The notes beneath the pieces are model-generated. The model ran no database searches and was not told the DNA's origin. It worked only from the letters and a program-made list of their open reading frames with translations. Shown here piece by piece: positions 1 through 8,380 of a stretch of DNA of 64,000 nt; position 1 is the stretch's first letter, and every line of letters begins with the position of its first letter. The stretch spans positions 1,950,245 through 2,014,244 of the forward strand of contig BAOK01000001.1 of assembly GCA_000509225.1 (NCBI GenBank), read 5' to 3'. A program made the translations under genes and the position numbers. Origin of the DNA: Parvibaculaceae bacterium Mf 1.05b.01. GTDB lineage: Bacteria > Pseudomonadota > Alphaproteobacteria > Parvibaculales > Parvibaculaceae.

Positions 1-1061
1 TTATGCCGCGCTTTTCAATCAACCCGACGCCTGAGGATGATTTCCATATTGCCGCCTATCTCTATGCAGAGCGTGAGATGCGGAACCTGCAACGAGATGC
101 CGCTCCCCCCTTCTTTGACCCCAGGGGCGTTTTACAATTCGCGCGCACAGATGCTGAGGCCTCCCGCTTTGAAAAGATCGCCGCGCGGGCTCCGCTGCCG
201 GAGGGTCACCTGGAGCTCATCGCCGCGCATGACTTGAGCGCCATAGCTGGATTTGAAACCGGGTTTCCTGCCTTTCTGTTTCCGCGCGCAGGTGTCATCG
301 ACCCACGGGGCCTTCTCAGGCACCTCACCCAAGAGGTCGAGATTGAGCGCATCTCAGCTGCCTCGCTCACAAACAAAGATGGGGGCTGGCAGATAGATGC
401 TCTTGCCCCAGAGAGCGCTGACATTGTAGTGCTGGCCAATGGGCCCGGCCTCTCCTCGTTTCCTGAAACAGACTGGCTGCCGCTGGAACCCGTGCTTGGT
501 CAGATCACCAACCTGCCAGTCGACGCGTTGCCTCATCACTCGCATGCAATTGTTGCTGGGCCTTACCTTATCTCTCATGGCGACGGCTCCGCCCTGACCG
601 GTGCGACCTATGAACTTGGTCGAGACGGGCAGAGTGCGCTGGGGCCTACCGTGATCGGCCATCAGCGCAATCTCCAGGATCTCGCAGAGATGTTTCCTAC
701 ATTTGGCCAAGCGCTCGCGGGTCTCAACCCAGAAGATTTGTCAGGCCGCATATCCTTCAGAGCTCAGGTGCCGGACCGCGTTCCCTTCGCGGGGCCTGCG
801 CCCATCAGGGACGACTATCTCGCCGCCTATGATCGGCTGCGTCATGGCGACCGGTTCGCCAGCTATCCACCCGCACCGGTTTATCCCGGGCTCTTCCTCC
901 TGGGCGGCCTTGGTGCCCGAGGCTTCACCACCGGGCTGTTGCTGGGCGAGCTGCTCGCAGCTCAAATCGCCGGCACGCCCCTGCCCCTCCCCCGTGACCT
1001 TGCGGAAGCCGTCCACCCGGCCCGATTTATTGTGCGGGCTTTGCGAAAAAATACGGTCTGA
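1..1061 (+). CDS. mnmC: MnmC C-terminal FAD oxidoreductase domain (5' truncated)
   Basis: This is the 3' part of the tRNA-modification enzyme MnmC, whose FAD-dependent domain removes the carboxymethyl group from cmnm5(s2)U34 in tRNA to give nm5(s2)U. The reading frame is open to the left window edge, and the Met at base 3 is almost certainly internal because no FAD-binding GxGxxG is present in the visible 352 residues. The C-terminus has the family's GLFLLGGLGARGFTT segment, which closes the flavin site, and a final P-A-R-F-I-V-R-A-L-R tail. The substrate-cavity middle part is intact. Whether the methyltransferase domain of the bifunctional form is also present cannot be seen here. Confidence 0.85.
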   Translation, partial: MPRFSINPTPEDDFHIAAYLYAEREMRNLQRDAAPPFFDPRGVLQFARTDAEASRFEKIAARAPLPEGHLELIAAHDLSAIAGFETGFPAFLFPRAGVIDPRGLLRHLTQEVEIERISAASLTNKDGGWQIDALAPESADIVVLANGPGLSSFPETDWLPLEPVLGQITNLPVDALPHHSHAIVAGPYLISHGDGSALTGATYELGRDGQSALGPTVIGHQRNLQDLAEMFPTFGQALAGLNPEDLSGRISFRAQVPDRVPFAGPAPIRDDYLAAYDRLRHGDRFASYPPAPVYPGLFLLGGLGARGFTTGLLLGELLAAQIAGTPLPLPRDLAEAVHPARFIVRALRKNTV

Positions 1062-1133
1062 ACGCTTTCCTTTGGCGCGCAAGCGCCTATCCTCTCCTCA
1101 TCAATATTCAAGATTTCAGAAAGAGTGCGCCCC

Positions 1134-2333
1134 ATGGATCTCAGTTTCAGCGCTGCAGATGAAAAATTCCGGCTCGAGGTTAGAGAGTTTTTCGCCAGTG
1201 AATATCCAGCCGATATTCTCGCCAAGGTACAAAACGGACAACAGCTCAATAAAGCTGACTATCAACGCTCCGAAGCCGCCCTCAATGACAAAGGCTGGGT
1301 TGCTGTCAACTGGCCGCAAGAGTATGGCGGCACCGGCTGGACAGCGACGCAGAAGTTTATCTTTGATGATGAGCTGGAACGCGCAGGCGCGCCAAACGTG
1401 ATCCCTATGGGTCTGCTCTATGTGGCCCCGGTCATCTACACGTTTGGGTCCGACGAGCAGAAGAAGCGCTGGTTGCCCGACATTCTGGCCAGCCGGACAT
1501 TCTGGGGCCAGGGCTATTCCGAACCTGAATCCGGGTCTGACCTTGCCTCTCTTCAGTGCAAGGCAGAGCGGGATGGCGATGATTACATCGTCAACGGCAC
1601 CAAGATCTGGACGAGCCAGGGACACTATGCGGACTGGTTCTTCTGTCTCGTGCGCACTGACAATAGCGGCAAGAAACAGGAAGGCATTTCCTTCCTATGC
1701 ATGGATGCAAACACGCCGGGTATCACGGTCTACCCGATCATCACGATTGATGGCAGCCATTATCTCAACCGCATCGAGTTCGACAATGTGCGGGTGCCGG
1801 CTGAAAACCTGATCGGTGAAGAAGGCATGGGCTGGACCTATTCAAAGTATCTTTTGTCCAATGAACGCACGTCCTACGCACACATTGCGGGCAAGCGGGC
1901 TGACATTGCGCGGCTCAAAGAGATCGCGGGAACCATTCAATCTGGCAACCGATCTTTGATGGACGACCCAGCATTTGCCAACAAACTCGCGGAGGTTGAG
2001 ATCGACCTGACGGCATTGGAGTTCACGGCCCTCCGCGCCCTTTCCTCTGTTGCGGCAGGCGATGCGCCCGGCGAAGAAAGCTCGGCGCTCAAAATCCTCG
2101 CGACAGAAAATGCTCAGGCCATTACGGAACTCTTCCTGGAAGCAAGCGGTGCCAACGCCGTTCCGTTTTTTCCCGATAGAAGCGATGCGGACTGGAACGA
2201 TGGCAGTGGCATTCCGGCCTTTGCAGCGCCGTCTACGGCCTCCTATTTCTTCAATCGGGCTCAAACCATTTATGGCGGTGCGACCGAAGTGCAGAAAAAT
2301 ATCATTTCAAAACAAGTACTTGGCCTGAGCTAG
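1134..2333 (+). CDS. acyl-CoA dehydrogenase
   Basis: A 399-residue FAD-dependent acyl-CoA dehydrogenase that introduces an alpha-beta double bond in an acyl-CoA and passes electrons to ETF. The family signatures are visible: YSEPESGSDLAS (about residue 125), the WTSQGHYADW flavin segment, and a C-terminal QTIYGGATEVQKNIISKQVLGL-type helix. I chose ATG 1134 because the protein then starts MDLSFSAADEKFR, as usual in the family; a GTG three codons upstream is possible. It lies 72 nt after mnmC and is followed by a pair of operator-like palindromes, so it probably ends its own transcript. The substrate chain length cannot be read from sequence. Confidence 0.9.
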   Translation: MDLSFSAADEKFRLEVREFFASEYPADILAKVQNGQQLNKADYQRSEAALNDKGWVAVNWPQEYGGTGWTATQKFIFDDELERAGAPNVIPMGLLYVAPVIYTFGSDEQKKRWLPDILASRTFWGQGYSEPESGSDLASLQCKAERDGDDYIVNGTKIWTSQGHYADWFFCLVRTDNSGKKQEGISFLCMDANTPGITVYPIITIDGSHYLNRIEFDNVRVPAENLIGEEGMGWTYSKYLLSNERTSYAHIAGKRADIARLKEIAGTIQSGNRSLMDDPAFANKLAEVEIDLTALEFTALRALSSVAAGDAPGEESSALKILATENAQAITELFLEASGANAVPFFPDRSDADWNDGSGIPAFAAPSTASYFFNRAQTIYGGATEVQKNIISKQVLGLS

Positions 2334-2360
2334 AGACGATTTCACTGAATCTCCTTGAAT

Positions 2361-2400
2361 TAGTTTAACGATAAACTATATTGGTTTAACGTTGAACTAA
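2361..2400. promoter_or_regulatory. twin palindromic operator, probably for the downstream MarR protein
   Basis: Two palindromes sit side by side just upstream of the nitroreductase-like gene. The first is a perfect 7-bp inverted repeat TAGTTTA/TAAACTA with a 4-nt spacer (2361-2378). The second is TTGGTTTAACGTTGAACTAA (2381-2400), with 8 of 10 positions paired. Both share the word GTTTAACG and their centres are 21 bp apart, two helical turns, so two dimers could bind the same face. A MarR gene ends the operon downstream, which makes autoregulation the simple reading. This is inference from layout; no binding data exist here. Confidence 0.6.
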
Positions 2401-2415
2401 TTGAGGATATGCGCC

Positions 2416-3564
2416 ATGGCCAGCCGCCGCCGTTTTTTGAAGATTATGGGATCGACCGCGATCATCGCTGCAGCGGGTGCCGGTGGGTTTGCGGTGACCC
2501 GAACGCCAACAGACGCCCTTGCGCCCTGGAAGCGCGCCGGTGGGCCTGAATATGCTGAGCCACGTATGCGGGCTCTTTCCTATGCGGTGCTTGCGCCCAA
2601 TCCACATAATCGGCAGCCCTGGCAGGTGGACCTGTCGGAACCGGACGTCGCCACGCTCTATTGCGATCTCGACCGGTTGCTGCCGGAAACCGATCCGTTT
2701 GAGCGGCAGATTGTCATTGGCCTTGGATGCTTCCTTGAGCTTGCCCGCATGGCCGCAGCTGAAGATGGCCGGGCGCTCACGGTTGACCCTTTCCCCGACG
2801 GCGCCCCGGATCAAAATCTCGACACACGCCCCATCGCACGCATGCGGTTTGGCGCGCCGGGATCTGCAACACCAGATCCGCTCTTTGCACAGGTGTTGGT
2901 AAGACGCTCGCTCAAAGAACCCTATGATACCAGCAAGCCTGTTTCCGAAAGCAGCCTGTCAGCCATCGCCGCCGTCGTCCCAGAAAATGTCAAAGTTGCA
3001 TTCACAACCGACCCGACCCGCCGCGAAGAGTTGCGCGAGCTCAGCTGGGCCGCTCATAAACTGGAAGTCACAACACATCGCACCAACATGGAAAGTGTCG
3101 ACCTGATGAGGATCGGCAAGGCAGAGATCAATGCAAATCCTGACGGGATCGATATTGGCGGTTCAGCCTTCCTTGATGCGGCGGCACTCGCTGGCATCAT
3201 CAGCCGCGAAGAACTGGCAGACCCCACCTCGGAAGGGTTTAAAATCGGCCTCGATATGTATCAGGAGATGATGTTCACCGCGATGGCCCATCTGTGGCTG
3301 ACGACCGATGGTAATACACGGGTTGATCAGTTGAATGCAGGCACCGCCTGGATCAGAACGAACATGAAAGCGACGGAGCTCGGACTCGGCATTCATCCAC
3401 TTTCTCAATCGCTGCAGGAATATGTGGAGATGGAGCCACTCTACGAAGAGGTGCACACAAAACTGGCAGCCCCTGGACACAGAATACAAATGCTCGGGCG
3501 TTTGGGGTACGGTCCGACCATCCCTGGCGGACCCCGCTGGCCTATTGAGACAAGGGTTTTATAA
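2416..3564 (+). CDS. Tat-exported nitroreductase-like (Acg-type) FMN protein
   Basis: A 382-residue protein that begins with a twin-arginine signal (SRRRFLK at residues 3-9, followed by a hydrophobic AIIAAAGAGGFAV stretch), so it is probably exported folded to the periplasm. The mature part resembles the Acg/nitroreductase-like FMN-binding family: the segment APNPHNRQPWQVDL matches the flavin-binding N-terminal motif. I chose ATG 2416 because GAGGAT lies 8 nt upstream and the Tat motif follows at once. The gene starts 16 nt after twin operators and its stop is 2 nt before a MarR gene, so the two form one operon. The substrate is unknown; the reader may treat it as a possible redox or detoxification enzyme. 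Confidence 0.75.
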   Translation: MASRRRFLKIMGSTAIIAAAGAGGFAVTRTPTDALAPWKRAGGPEYAEPRMRALSYAVLAPNPHNRQPWQVDLSEPDVATLYCDLDRLLPETDPFERQIVIGLGCFLELARMAAAEDGRALTVDPFPDGAPDQNLDTRPIARMRFGAPGSATPDPLFAQVLVRRSLKEPYDTSKPVSESSLSAIAAVVPENVKVAFTTDPTRREELRELSWAAHKLEVTTHRTNMESVDLMRIGKAEINANPDGIDIGGSAFLDAAALAGIISREELADPTSEGFKIGLDMYQEMMFTAMAHLWLTTDGNTRVDQLNAGTAWIRTNMKATELGLGIHPLSQSLQEYVEMEPLYEEVHTKLAAPGHRIQMLGRLGYGPTIPGGPRWPIETRVL

Positions 3565-3566
3565 GC

Positions 3567-4058
3567 GTGACAGACAAAGCTGAGAGTAAGAGCCCAGAAG
3601 AGAATGGCTCTTCTCTCTACGCCTTTTTCAATGAAATCGGCATCATCAACCAGCTCTTCTCCACGGCTTTTCGACGCGCCCTGCCAGACGGCATGACCAG
3701 CGCACAATTCACTGTGCTCAACCATTTCGCCAGATTGGGTGGAGAGCGTACGCCCGCACAGCTTGCCGCGTCGTTTCAGGTGACCAAAGGGGCCATCACT
3801 AACACGCTGCAAAAACTGGAGGAGAAAGGATATGTGGCGATTGCCACAGACCCTAAAGACCGGCGGAGCAAAATCGTGACGGTGACTGACAAAGGTCTTG
3901 CAAAACGGGACGAAACACTGGCAGCCACCACTCCGGCGCTTGCACAGATTGTGGAGGAGCTGGATGCATCGGAAATCAAAGCAGCCCTGCCCTTGTTGCA
4001 GCGGGTCCGTATCCATCTAGACAAGGCTCGAGACGAGATCGACTTCGCTGATCTCTAA
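3567..4058 (+). CDS. MarR family transcriptional regulator
   Basis: A 163-residue winged-helix regulator of the MarR type. The helix-turn-helix is in RTPAQLAASFQVTKGAITNTLQKLEEKGYV (about residues 71-100) and the wing carries the family's DPKDRRSKIVTVTDKG signature. It starts at GTG, only 2 nt after the stop of the exported nitroreductase-like gene, so it is co-transcribed with it. The palindrome pair at 2361-2400 in front of the operon is the likely binding site. MarR proteins usually repress their own operon until a small, often phenolic, ligand binds; no ligand can be inferred here. Confidence 0.9.
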   Translation: MTDKAESKSPEENGSSLYAFFNEIGIINQLFSTAFRRALPDGMTSAQFTVLNHFARLGGERTPAQLAASFQVTKGAITNTLQKLEEKGYVAIATDPKDRRSKIVTVTDKGLAKRDETLAATTPALAQIVEELDASEIKAALPLLQRVRIHLDKARDEIDFADL

Positions 4059-4082
4059 CGCCAGCCTTGCTCCTCACTGACA

Positions 4083-4128
4083 TGTGATTGTCACAATTTT
4101 TGACGAATCACTTCCCAATCATCAGAAT
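4083..4128 (+). promoter_or_regulatory. putative sigma-70 promoter with adjacent inverted repeat
   Basis: TTGACG (4100-4105) and CAGAAT (4123-4128) are separated by 17 bp and could serve as -35 and -10 boxes for the small gene at 4176. A perfect inverted repeat TGTGA-TTG-TCACA (4083-4095) lies just upstream of the -35 and could be an activator or repressor site. Its 3-nt spacer is shorter than in a CRP/FNR site. Support is by pattern only. Confidence 0.35.
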
Positions 4129-4175
4129 CAGAACACTTGAGAGAACACACTCGCATTCCTTCGGAGGAGAGGCCC

Positions 4176-4262
4176 ATGCGTGAGATGTTGTTTGCCGTCT
4201 CGACCACAGCTGCGTTTTGGCTGATTGTCGCCGTAACTGTTTATCTGACTATGATTGTCTAG
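4176..4262 (+). CDS. 28-residue single-span membrane miniprotein
   Basis: A short open frame encoding 28 residues: a charged start (M-R-E), then an almost unbroken hydrophobic stretch that could span the membrane once, with Trp15 and Tyr23 near the ends. It is preceded by a near-perfect Shine-Dalgarno GGAGGAGA ending about 5 nt before the ATG, much stronger than most ribosome sites in this window, and by a possible promoter at 4100-4128. No family is recognised. Neighbours (MarR operon upstream, SDR convergent downstream) give no functional hint. The strong ribosome site is the main reason to believe it is translated. Confidence 0.55.
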   Translation: MREMLFAVSTTAAFWLIVAVTVYLTMIV

Positions 4263-4283
4263 AATACCCTGGGTACCCGATGA

Positions 4284-5036
4284 TCAGACGTGCTGGCCGC
4301 CATTGATGTGGATCTCGGCGCCATTCACGTAGGACGATTGGTCTGTGCAGAGGAAGTAGATGGTACGCGCTACTTCTTCAGGTGTGCCCAAACGCTGCAT
4401 CGGAATTTCAGCGACGATCTTGTCGGTCCCGGGTGACAAAATCGCTGTGTCAATTTCTCCAGGTGCAATAGCATTCACGCGAATACCTCTGCGACCAAAG
4501 TCTGATGCCATTTCGCGCGTCAGTCCCGCAAGTGCTGACTTGGATGTTCCGTAGGCGGATCCCGCAAACGGGTGCACGCGGGTTCCGGCAATTGAGGTTA
4601 CATTCACAACAGAGCCCTTGGCCGCTTGCAGTTCGTTCACCAGTCCCCTAGCAAGACTCACCGGTGCAAAGAAGTTCACTTCAAACACCCAGCGCCATGC
4701 CTCCATATCCGTTTCAAAAACGCCCAGGCGACTCCCATCCTCCCCTTTTGGAGAGATCGCAGCATTGTTCACCAGCGCATTTAAATGACTGCCCTGGTCC
4801 TTGAGACGAACGCGCATCTCGGCCACCGCCGCAGCCGTGTTTACCGGATCAGACAGGTCGACCTGAATATGATCTTCCGGCCCTGCTTCCCAGGGGCAAT
4901 CCTCCGGAAAGGGATGTCTGGAACAGGTGATCACCCGCCATCCAGCGCTTGAAAAACGCTTCACGGTTGCATGCCCAATTCCGCGGCTTGCCCCTGTGAG
5001 AATGAGGGTCTTTTTGTGGTTTGATGGATCGCTCAT
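4284..5036 (-). CDS. short-chain dehydrogenase/reductase
   Basis: A 250-residue classical SDR, a cytosolic NAD(P)-dependent oxidoreductase. Visible motifs are the cofactor loop TGASRGIG (residues 14-21), NNAA at about 90, the catalytic Ser in VTSIAG, and the YGTSK catalytic Tyr-Lys pair. After these comes the PGEIDT segment and a C-terminal V-N-G-A-E-I-H-I-N-G-G cofactor-binding end. The cofactor loop is followed by an SRHP segment after the second strand, which would fit NADP. It is transcribed alone, convergent with the 28-residue membrane gene. The substrate cannot be assigned. Confidence 0.88.
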   Translation of the reverse strand: MSDPSNHKKTLILTGASRGIGHATVKRFSSAGWRVITCSRHPFPEDCPWEAGPEDHIQVDLSDPVNTAAAVAEMRVRLKDQGSHLNALVNNAAISPKGEDGSRLGVFETDMEAWRWVFEVNFFAPVSLARGLVNELQAAKGSVVNVTSIAGTRVHPFAGSAYGTSKSALAGLTREMASDFGRRGIRVNAIAPGEIDTAILSPGTDKIVAEIPMQRLGTPEEVARTIYFLCTDQSSYVNGAEIHINGGQHV

Positions 5037-5100
5037 GCAGGCAATCTAGTGGAACGCCGCAGTCATGACCAGCGAGAGCTGAGTCTCATAGTCTTTATTA

Positions 5101-6696
5101 CTAGGATGCTGGCGATGTCATGTTTAACGCGGCACGAACACTGGAGAGGACCGTCTCAGGCTCTTCTGCCGCCTCGACCACGGTCCAGTTGAGCTCTCCC
5201 ACGTCGTAAGAAAGCTGCTGCCTGACGATCCTGGCATCGGCGTCTGACGCGTCCGTCCCTGCCTCAGATCTCTGTTCAACCCGAGATTCCAACAGATTTG
5301 CAGGCGCGGTAAGCCAAATGCCTGCAAACGGAATTGACCGGTTTGTTGCCACTTGCTCAATTTGGGCCCGTTCTGTCGGTTTCGCAAACACCGCATCACA
5401 AATCACCGTTTGACCGGCATCCAGTGCAATGCCCGCGAGCCGCGCCATCTCGGCATAGACCATATCGCTGGCCTCCTGCGTGTAGGCATCAGATGACAGA
5501 CGATCTGCATCAGCCACACCTGCCAGTCTTTTGCGGACAATGTCTGTCCTTAAGTGAACCGCACCAACCACTCCGCCCAGCTCAGGCGCCGACAGTTTGG
5601 CAATAGTGGTCTTGCCGGTTCCTGACAAGCCGCCGATCGCATAGAGCCTTGCCTCTGTCGCCCGCAACAACTCTTCTGCAAAGTCGGCGTAGGCCAGCGT
5701 AACACCCTCAAGCGCCGGAGCGTCGCCATTGTGCCTAGCCGACATCCTTGCGCTGACGTGGGACCGAACGCTTGCCCGTACGCTCATAAAGAATGGAAGC
5801 GCCCGCAAACCCATCAAGGTTTCTGAAAGATCGTCGGGCGTTTGTGCCTGCAGATAGGCATTGAGCGTGGCATTCGCCTGGGCCGCAAGCCGTTGATCCT
5901 GCTTCGCTCTGAAGGCTAAGTCCATCAGCAGAAAGGCAAGATCATAGAGCGTATCAATGCGTGCAAATTCGTCGTTAAATTCGATGCAATCAAATGGCAC
6001 TGGCACCCCGTTGAGGCACACAACATTATTTAGATGAAGATCACCATGGCAGTGGCGCACCCAGCCCGCCGTGCGACGTTCTTCGATAAGCTCTGACAAG
6101 GCCTCAAGGGATTCAGCGTAGAGACGGCTCAATCGCTCGATAAGGTTCGGCGGATAGATCTGCCCGATAAAGGGATCGAAATTTTTCCGATTGCTCTCAA
6201 GAATATCCAGAAACCGCTTCTGTCCACCATCCGCCTGACTCACGTCAGCGTGTTTGTGAAACTGCTCCAGTTGCCGGGCCAGCTTCTCGACCATCGCGAC
6301 GGTCAACTCGCCGCGACCTGCCATTTGCGACAGAAGGTCGGATTGATCAAAGCGGGCCATCTTCACCACCCAATCAACAATCGTGCCGCCAGCGCTCTCG
6401 CCGAGCACCAGGCCATCACCCGTCTCCGTTACAGGAACAATATCAAGATAGAGTTCTGGTGCTGCGCGCCGATTTAGTTTCAGTTCTCGCTTACAGGCAT
6501 CATGGCGCGCCTCAAGCGTTGTGAAGTCGAGATAGACGAGATCAACACGCTTCTTCAATTTGTAGGCATTCGACCCTGCCAAGAAAACAACCGAGATATG
6601 GGTATCAATGCGTTCAACACGTGCGTCCACAGTAAGTCCATAGGCTCCCGGTGTCGCCAAAAATGTCTCGACAGCGGCTGCGTCGATACCAACCAT
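5101..6696 (-). CDS. bifunctional aminoglycoside-phosphotransferase-like / P-loop kinase fusion
   Basis: A 531-residue two-domain protein. The N-terminal part is an APH-like kinase fold with the Brenner-type motif HGDLHLNN (residues 217-224) and a downstream D in FNDEFARIDTLYDLAFL. The C-terminal part is an AAA/zeta-like small-molecule kinase with Walker A GLSGTGKTT (Lys362). This fusion is common in Proteobacteria (the COG2187/COG0645 arrangement) and its substrate is not known to me; it is not evidence of antibiotic resistance. Its ATG overlaps the stop of the upstream CDF exporter gene as TAATG, so the two are translationally coupled, downstream of pdxH. Confidence 0.8.
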   Translation of the reverse strand: MVGIDAAAVETFLATPGAYGLTVDARVERIDTHISVVFLAGSNAYKLKKRVDLVYLDFTTLEARHDACKRELKLNRRAAPELYLDIVPVTETGDGLVLGESAGGTIVDWVVKMARFDQSDLLSQMAGRGELTVAMVEKLARQLEQFHKHADVSQADGGQKRFLDILESNRKNFDPFIGQIYPPNLIERLSRLYAESLEALSELIEERRTAGWVRHCHGDLHLNNVVCLNGVPVPFDCIEFNDEFARIDTLYDLAFLLMDLAFRAKQDQRLAAQANATLNAYLQAQTPDDLSETLMGLRALPFFMSVRASVRSHVSARMSARHNGDAPALEGVTLAYADFAEELLRATEARLYAIGGLSGTGKTTIAKLSAPELGGVVGAVHLRTDIVRKRLAGVADADRLSSDAYTQEASDMVYAEMARLAGIALDAGQTVICDAVFAKPTERAQIEQVATNRSIPFAGIWLTAPANLLESRVEQRSEAGTDASDADARIVRQQLSYDVGELNWTVVEAAEEPETVLSSVRAALNMTSPAS

Positions 6697-7616
6697 TAAG
6701 TCCGCTCGAAAGCCGTAATGGTCTCAACTCCGGCAGGGTCCTGATGCGACAGCACCTCGCTGCCCGGGAAGGCTTGTCGAACTGCTTCTTCAACGCGGTC
6801 GGCAACTTCATGCGCATTGGTCAAGCTCATGTTCCCATCCAGCTCCAGGTGAAACTGAATAAAGAGCTTGTTGCCGGCCATCCGTGTGCGCAGATCATGC
6901 ATGTTCTGCACATCCACATCGTTCAGAACGACGGTTCTGATCTTGTCGCGCTCTTCCTCTGGCAATTCCTGATCCATAAGTTGCTGCACAGATTGGTCGG
7001 CTATCTGCCAGGCGCTATAGGCGATGAAACACGCGATCAAAATTCCGAATAGAGGGTCTGCCCAAATGAGCCCCGGATAGGCAGACAGGGCCAAGGCGGC
7101 GATCACCGCAAGGTTCATCAACAGATCACCCTTGTAGTGGATAGAATCGGCGGCGATGGCCAGAGAGTTGGTCGCCCGCACAACTTTTGTTTGGTAGGCA
7201 ACGAGGCCCAAAGTCAGTGCGATTGCAATCACTGTCACGACGATCCCGATCCCAGAGCTGGAAACGGGCTCCGGCTCGATCAAACGCGACGCCGCCTCCC
7301 ACAGAATGTAAACCGCCGACAAAACAATGATCGTCGCCTGGCCTAATCCAGCCATTGCTTCAGCTTTGCCATGCCCAAAACGATGATCATGATCAGCCGG
7401 TGTGAGTGCAGCACGAACCGCAAATAGATTGAGGAGCGATGCCGCCATGTCGAGCATCGAGTCGAACAAGGTTGCCAACATGGCCACCGACCCGGTGACG
7501 ACAAATGCAGCTGCTTTCATCGCGATCAACGAGAGGGCAACACCAACCGCCGCATAGGTAGCACGGCGCATCAGCCTGTCGTTTGTGGCGTTGCTCATCG
7601 GTTGATCATTGGTCAT
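6696..7616 (-). CDS. cation diffusion facilitator (FieF/CDF-type metal exporter)
   Basis: A 306-residue inner-membrane CDF transporter that exports divalent metal (Zn/Fe/Cd type) in exchange for protons. The first half has the transmembrane bundle, including the DSMLDMAAS helix and the HDHRFGHGKAEAMAGL loop typical of FieF-like proteins, and a later helix has AADSIHYKGD, supplying the second half of the transport site. The C-terminal cytoplasmic domain (about residue 210 on) has the NDVDVQNMHDLRTRMAG ferredoxin-like fold. I chose ATG 7616 (MTNDQPMSN), 4 nt after the pdxH stop; upstream codons would overlap pdxH. Metal specificity is inferred from family only. Confidence 0.88.
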   Translation of the reverse strand: MTNDQPMSNATNDRLMRRATYAAVGVALSLIAMKAAAFVVTGSVAMLATLFDSMLDMAASLLNLFAVRAALTPADHDHRFGHGKAEAMAGLGQATIIVLSAVYILWEAASRLIEPEPVSSSGIGIVVTVIAIALTLGLVAYQTKVVRATNSLAIAADSIHYKGDLLMNLAVIAALALSAYPGLIWADPLFGILIACFIAYSAWQIADQSVQQLMDQELPEEERDKIRTVVLNDVDVQNMHDLRTRMAGNKLFIQFHLELDGNMSLTNAHEVADRVEEAVRQAFPGSEVLSHQDPAGVETITAFERT

Positions 7617-7620
7617 CGGA

Positions 7621-8232
7621 TCACGGGAAAAGTTTCGACGTTTGCCAGGGTGCGTCTGCGGCCTCCCGGCGGAAGAGCAAACGGTCATGCAGGCGGAAAG
7701 GCCTGTCCCGCCAAAACTCAATTTGGCTTGGTATCAGACGGAAGCCCGACCAGTGAGGTGGACGATCTACTTTCTTGATGGCGTATTTAGCGCCATATCG
7801 CGCAACTTCTTTTTCCAGTTCAAACCGACCATCCATTGGGCGGGATTGTCTCGACGCCCAAGCACCGATCTGACTGTCTTTGGCGCGGGTGGCGAAATAA
7901 GCATCTGCTTCCCTATCGCTCACAGGCGAGATGGCCCCACGCACCCGAATTTGGCGTCGGAGTGATTTCCAGTGGAAACACAGCGCAGCTTGCGGGTTCT
8001 CGGCCAGTTCTGTGCCTTTGGCGCTTTCCAGATTGGTGTAGAACACAAACCCTTCCGGGCTCGCGTCCTTCAGGAGAACCATCCGGACATCTGGCAGGCC
8101 CGATGCGTCTGACGTTGCCAGCGCCATGGCGTTCGCGTCGTTTGGCTCAGATTTCTCCGCTTTCGCCATCCACTCCTCAAAGAGGACGAACGGGTCCGTG
8201 CCTGCGATACTTTCTACGTCTGTGTCCGCCAT
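7621..8232 (-). CDS. pdxH: pyridoxamine 5'-phosphate oxidase
   Basis: PdxH oxidises pyridoxine or pyridoxamine 5'-phosphate to pyridoxal 5'-phosphate with FMN and O2, the last step of vitamin B6 synthesis and salvage. The 203-residue protein has the expected parts in order: [22 protein letters not shown] (start of the FMN-binding barrel), [25 protein letters not shown], and the C-terminal signature ending in FEFW-type [15 protein letters not shown]...[11 protein letters not shown] 8232 (MADTD) has GAGG 6 nt upstream; ATG 8244 and a codon at 8262 are alternatives. It heads a minus-strand operon with the CDF exporter and the fusion kinase. Confidence 0.93.
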   Translation of the reverse strand: MADTDVESIAGTDPFVLFEEWMAKAEKSEPNDANAMALATSDASGLPDVRMVLLKDASPEGFVFYTNLESAKGTELAENPQAALCFHWKSLRRQIRVRGAISPVSDREADAYFATRAKDSQIGAWASRQSRPMDGRFELEKEVARYGAKYAIKKVDRPPHWSGFRLIPSQIEFWRDRPFRLHDRLLFRREAADAPWQTSKLFP

Positions 8233-8303
8233 TGCGGTCCTCATGCCTTGCTGTCGCTCCAACGCGCGTTTGGGGCCTTATTTTGGCCCTGCGGGTCCTC
8301 TTG

Positions 8304-8344
8304 TATAGTCGACACTATATATATCCGTCATTGGGACCTGTCCC
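8304..8344. promoter_or_regulatory. two inverted repeats in the divergent pdxH / Sel1 promoter region
   Basis: In the 148-bp gap between two divergent genes there are two inverted repeats: TATAGT-CGAC-ACTATA (8304-8319) and GGGAC-CT-GTCCC (8333-8344). The second overlaps a 15-mer, GACCTGTCCCAGATT (8335-8349), that recurs at 34492-34506 in front of another exported-protein gene. They could be operators or promoter parts. No regulator gene is adjacent. Confidence 0.4.
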
Positions 8345-8380
8345 AGATTCGATACCATATAAAGCGACAGCAGAACGCAG

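Noticed and set aside
1074-1087. GGCGC-GCAA-GCGCC hairpin after mnmC as a terminator
   Set aside because: A 5-bp stem with no T-run after it; too weak to call.
5101-6696. Aminoglycoside resistance gene
   Set aside because: The APH-like half is fused to a P-loop kinase in a widespread housekeeping-type family; no resistance should be claimed.
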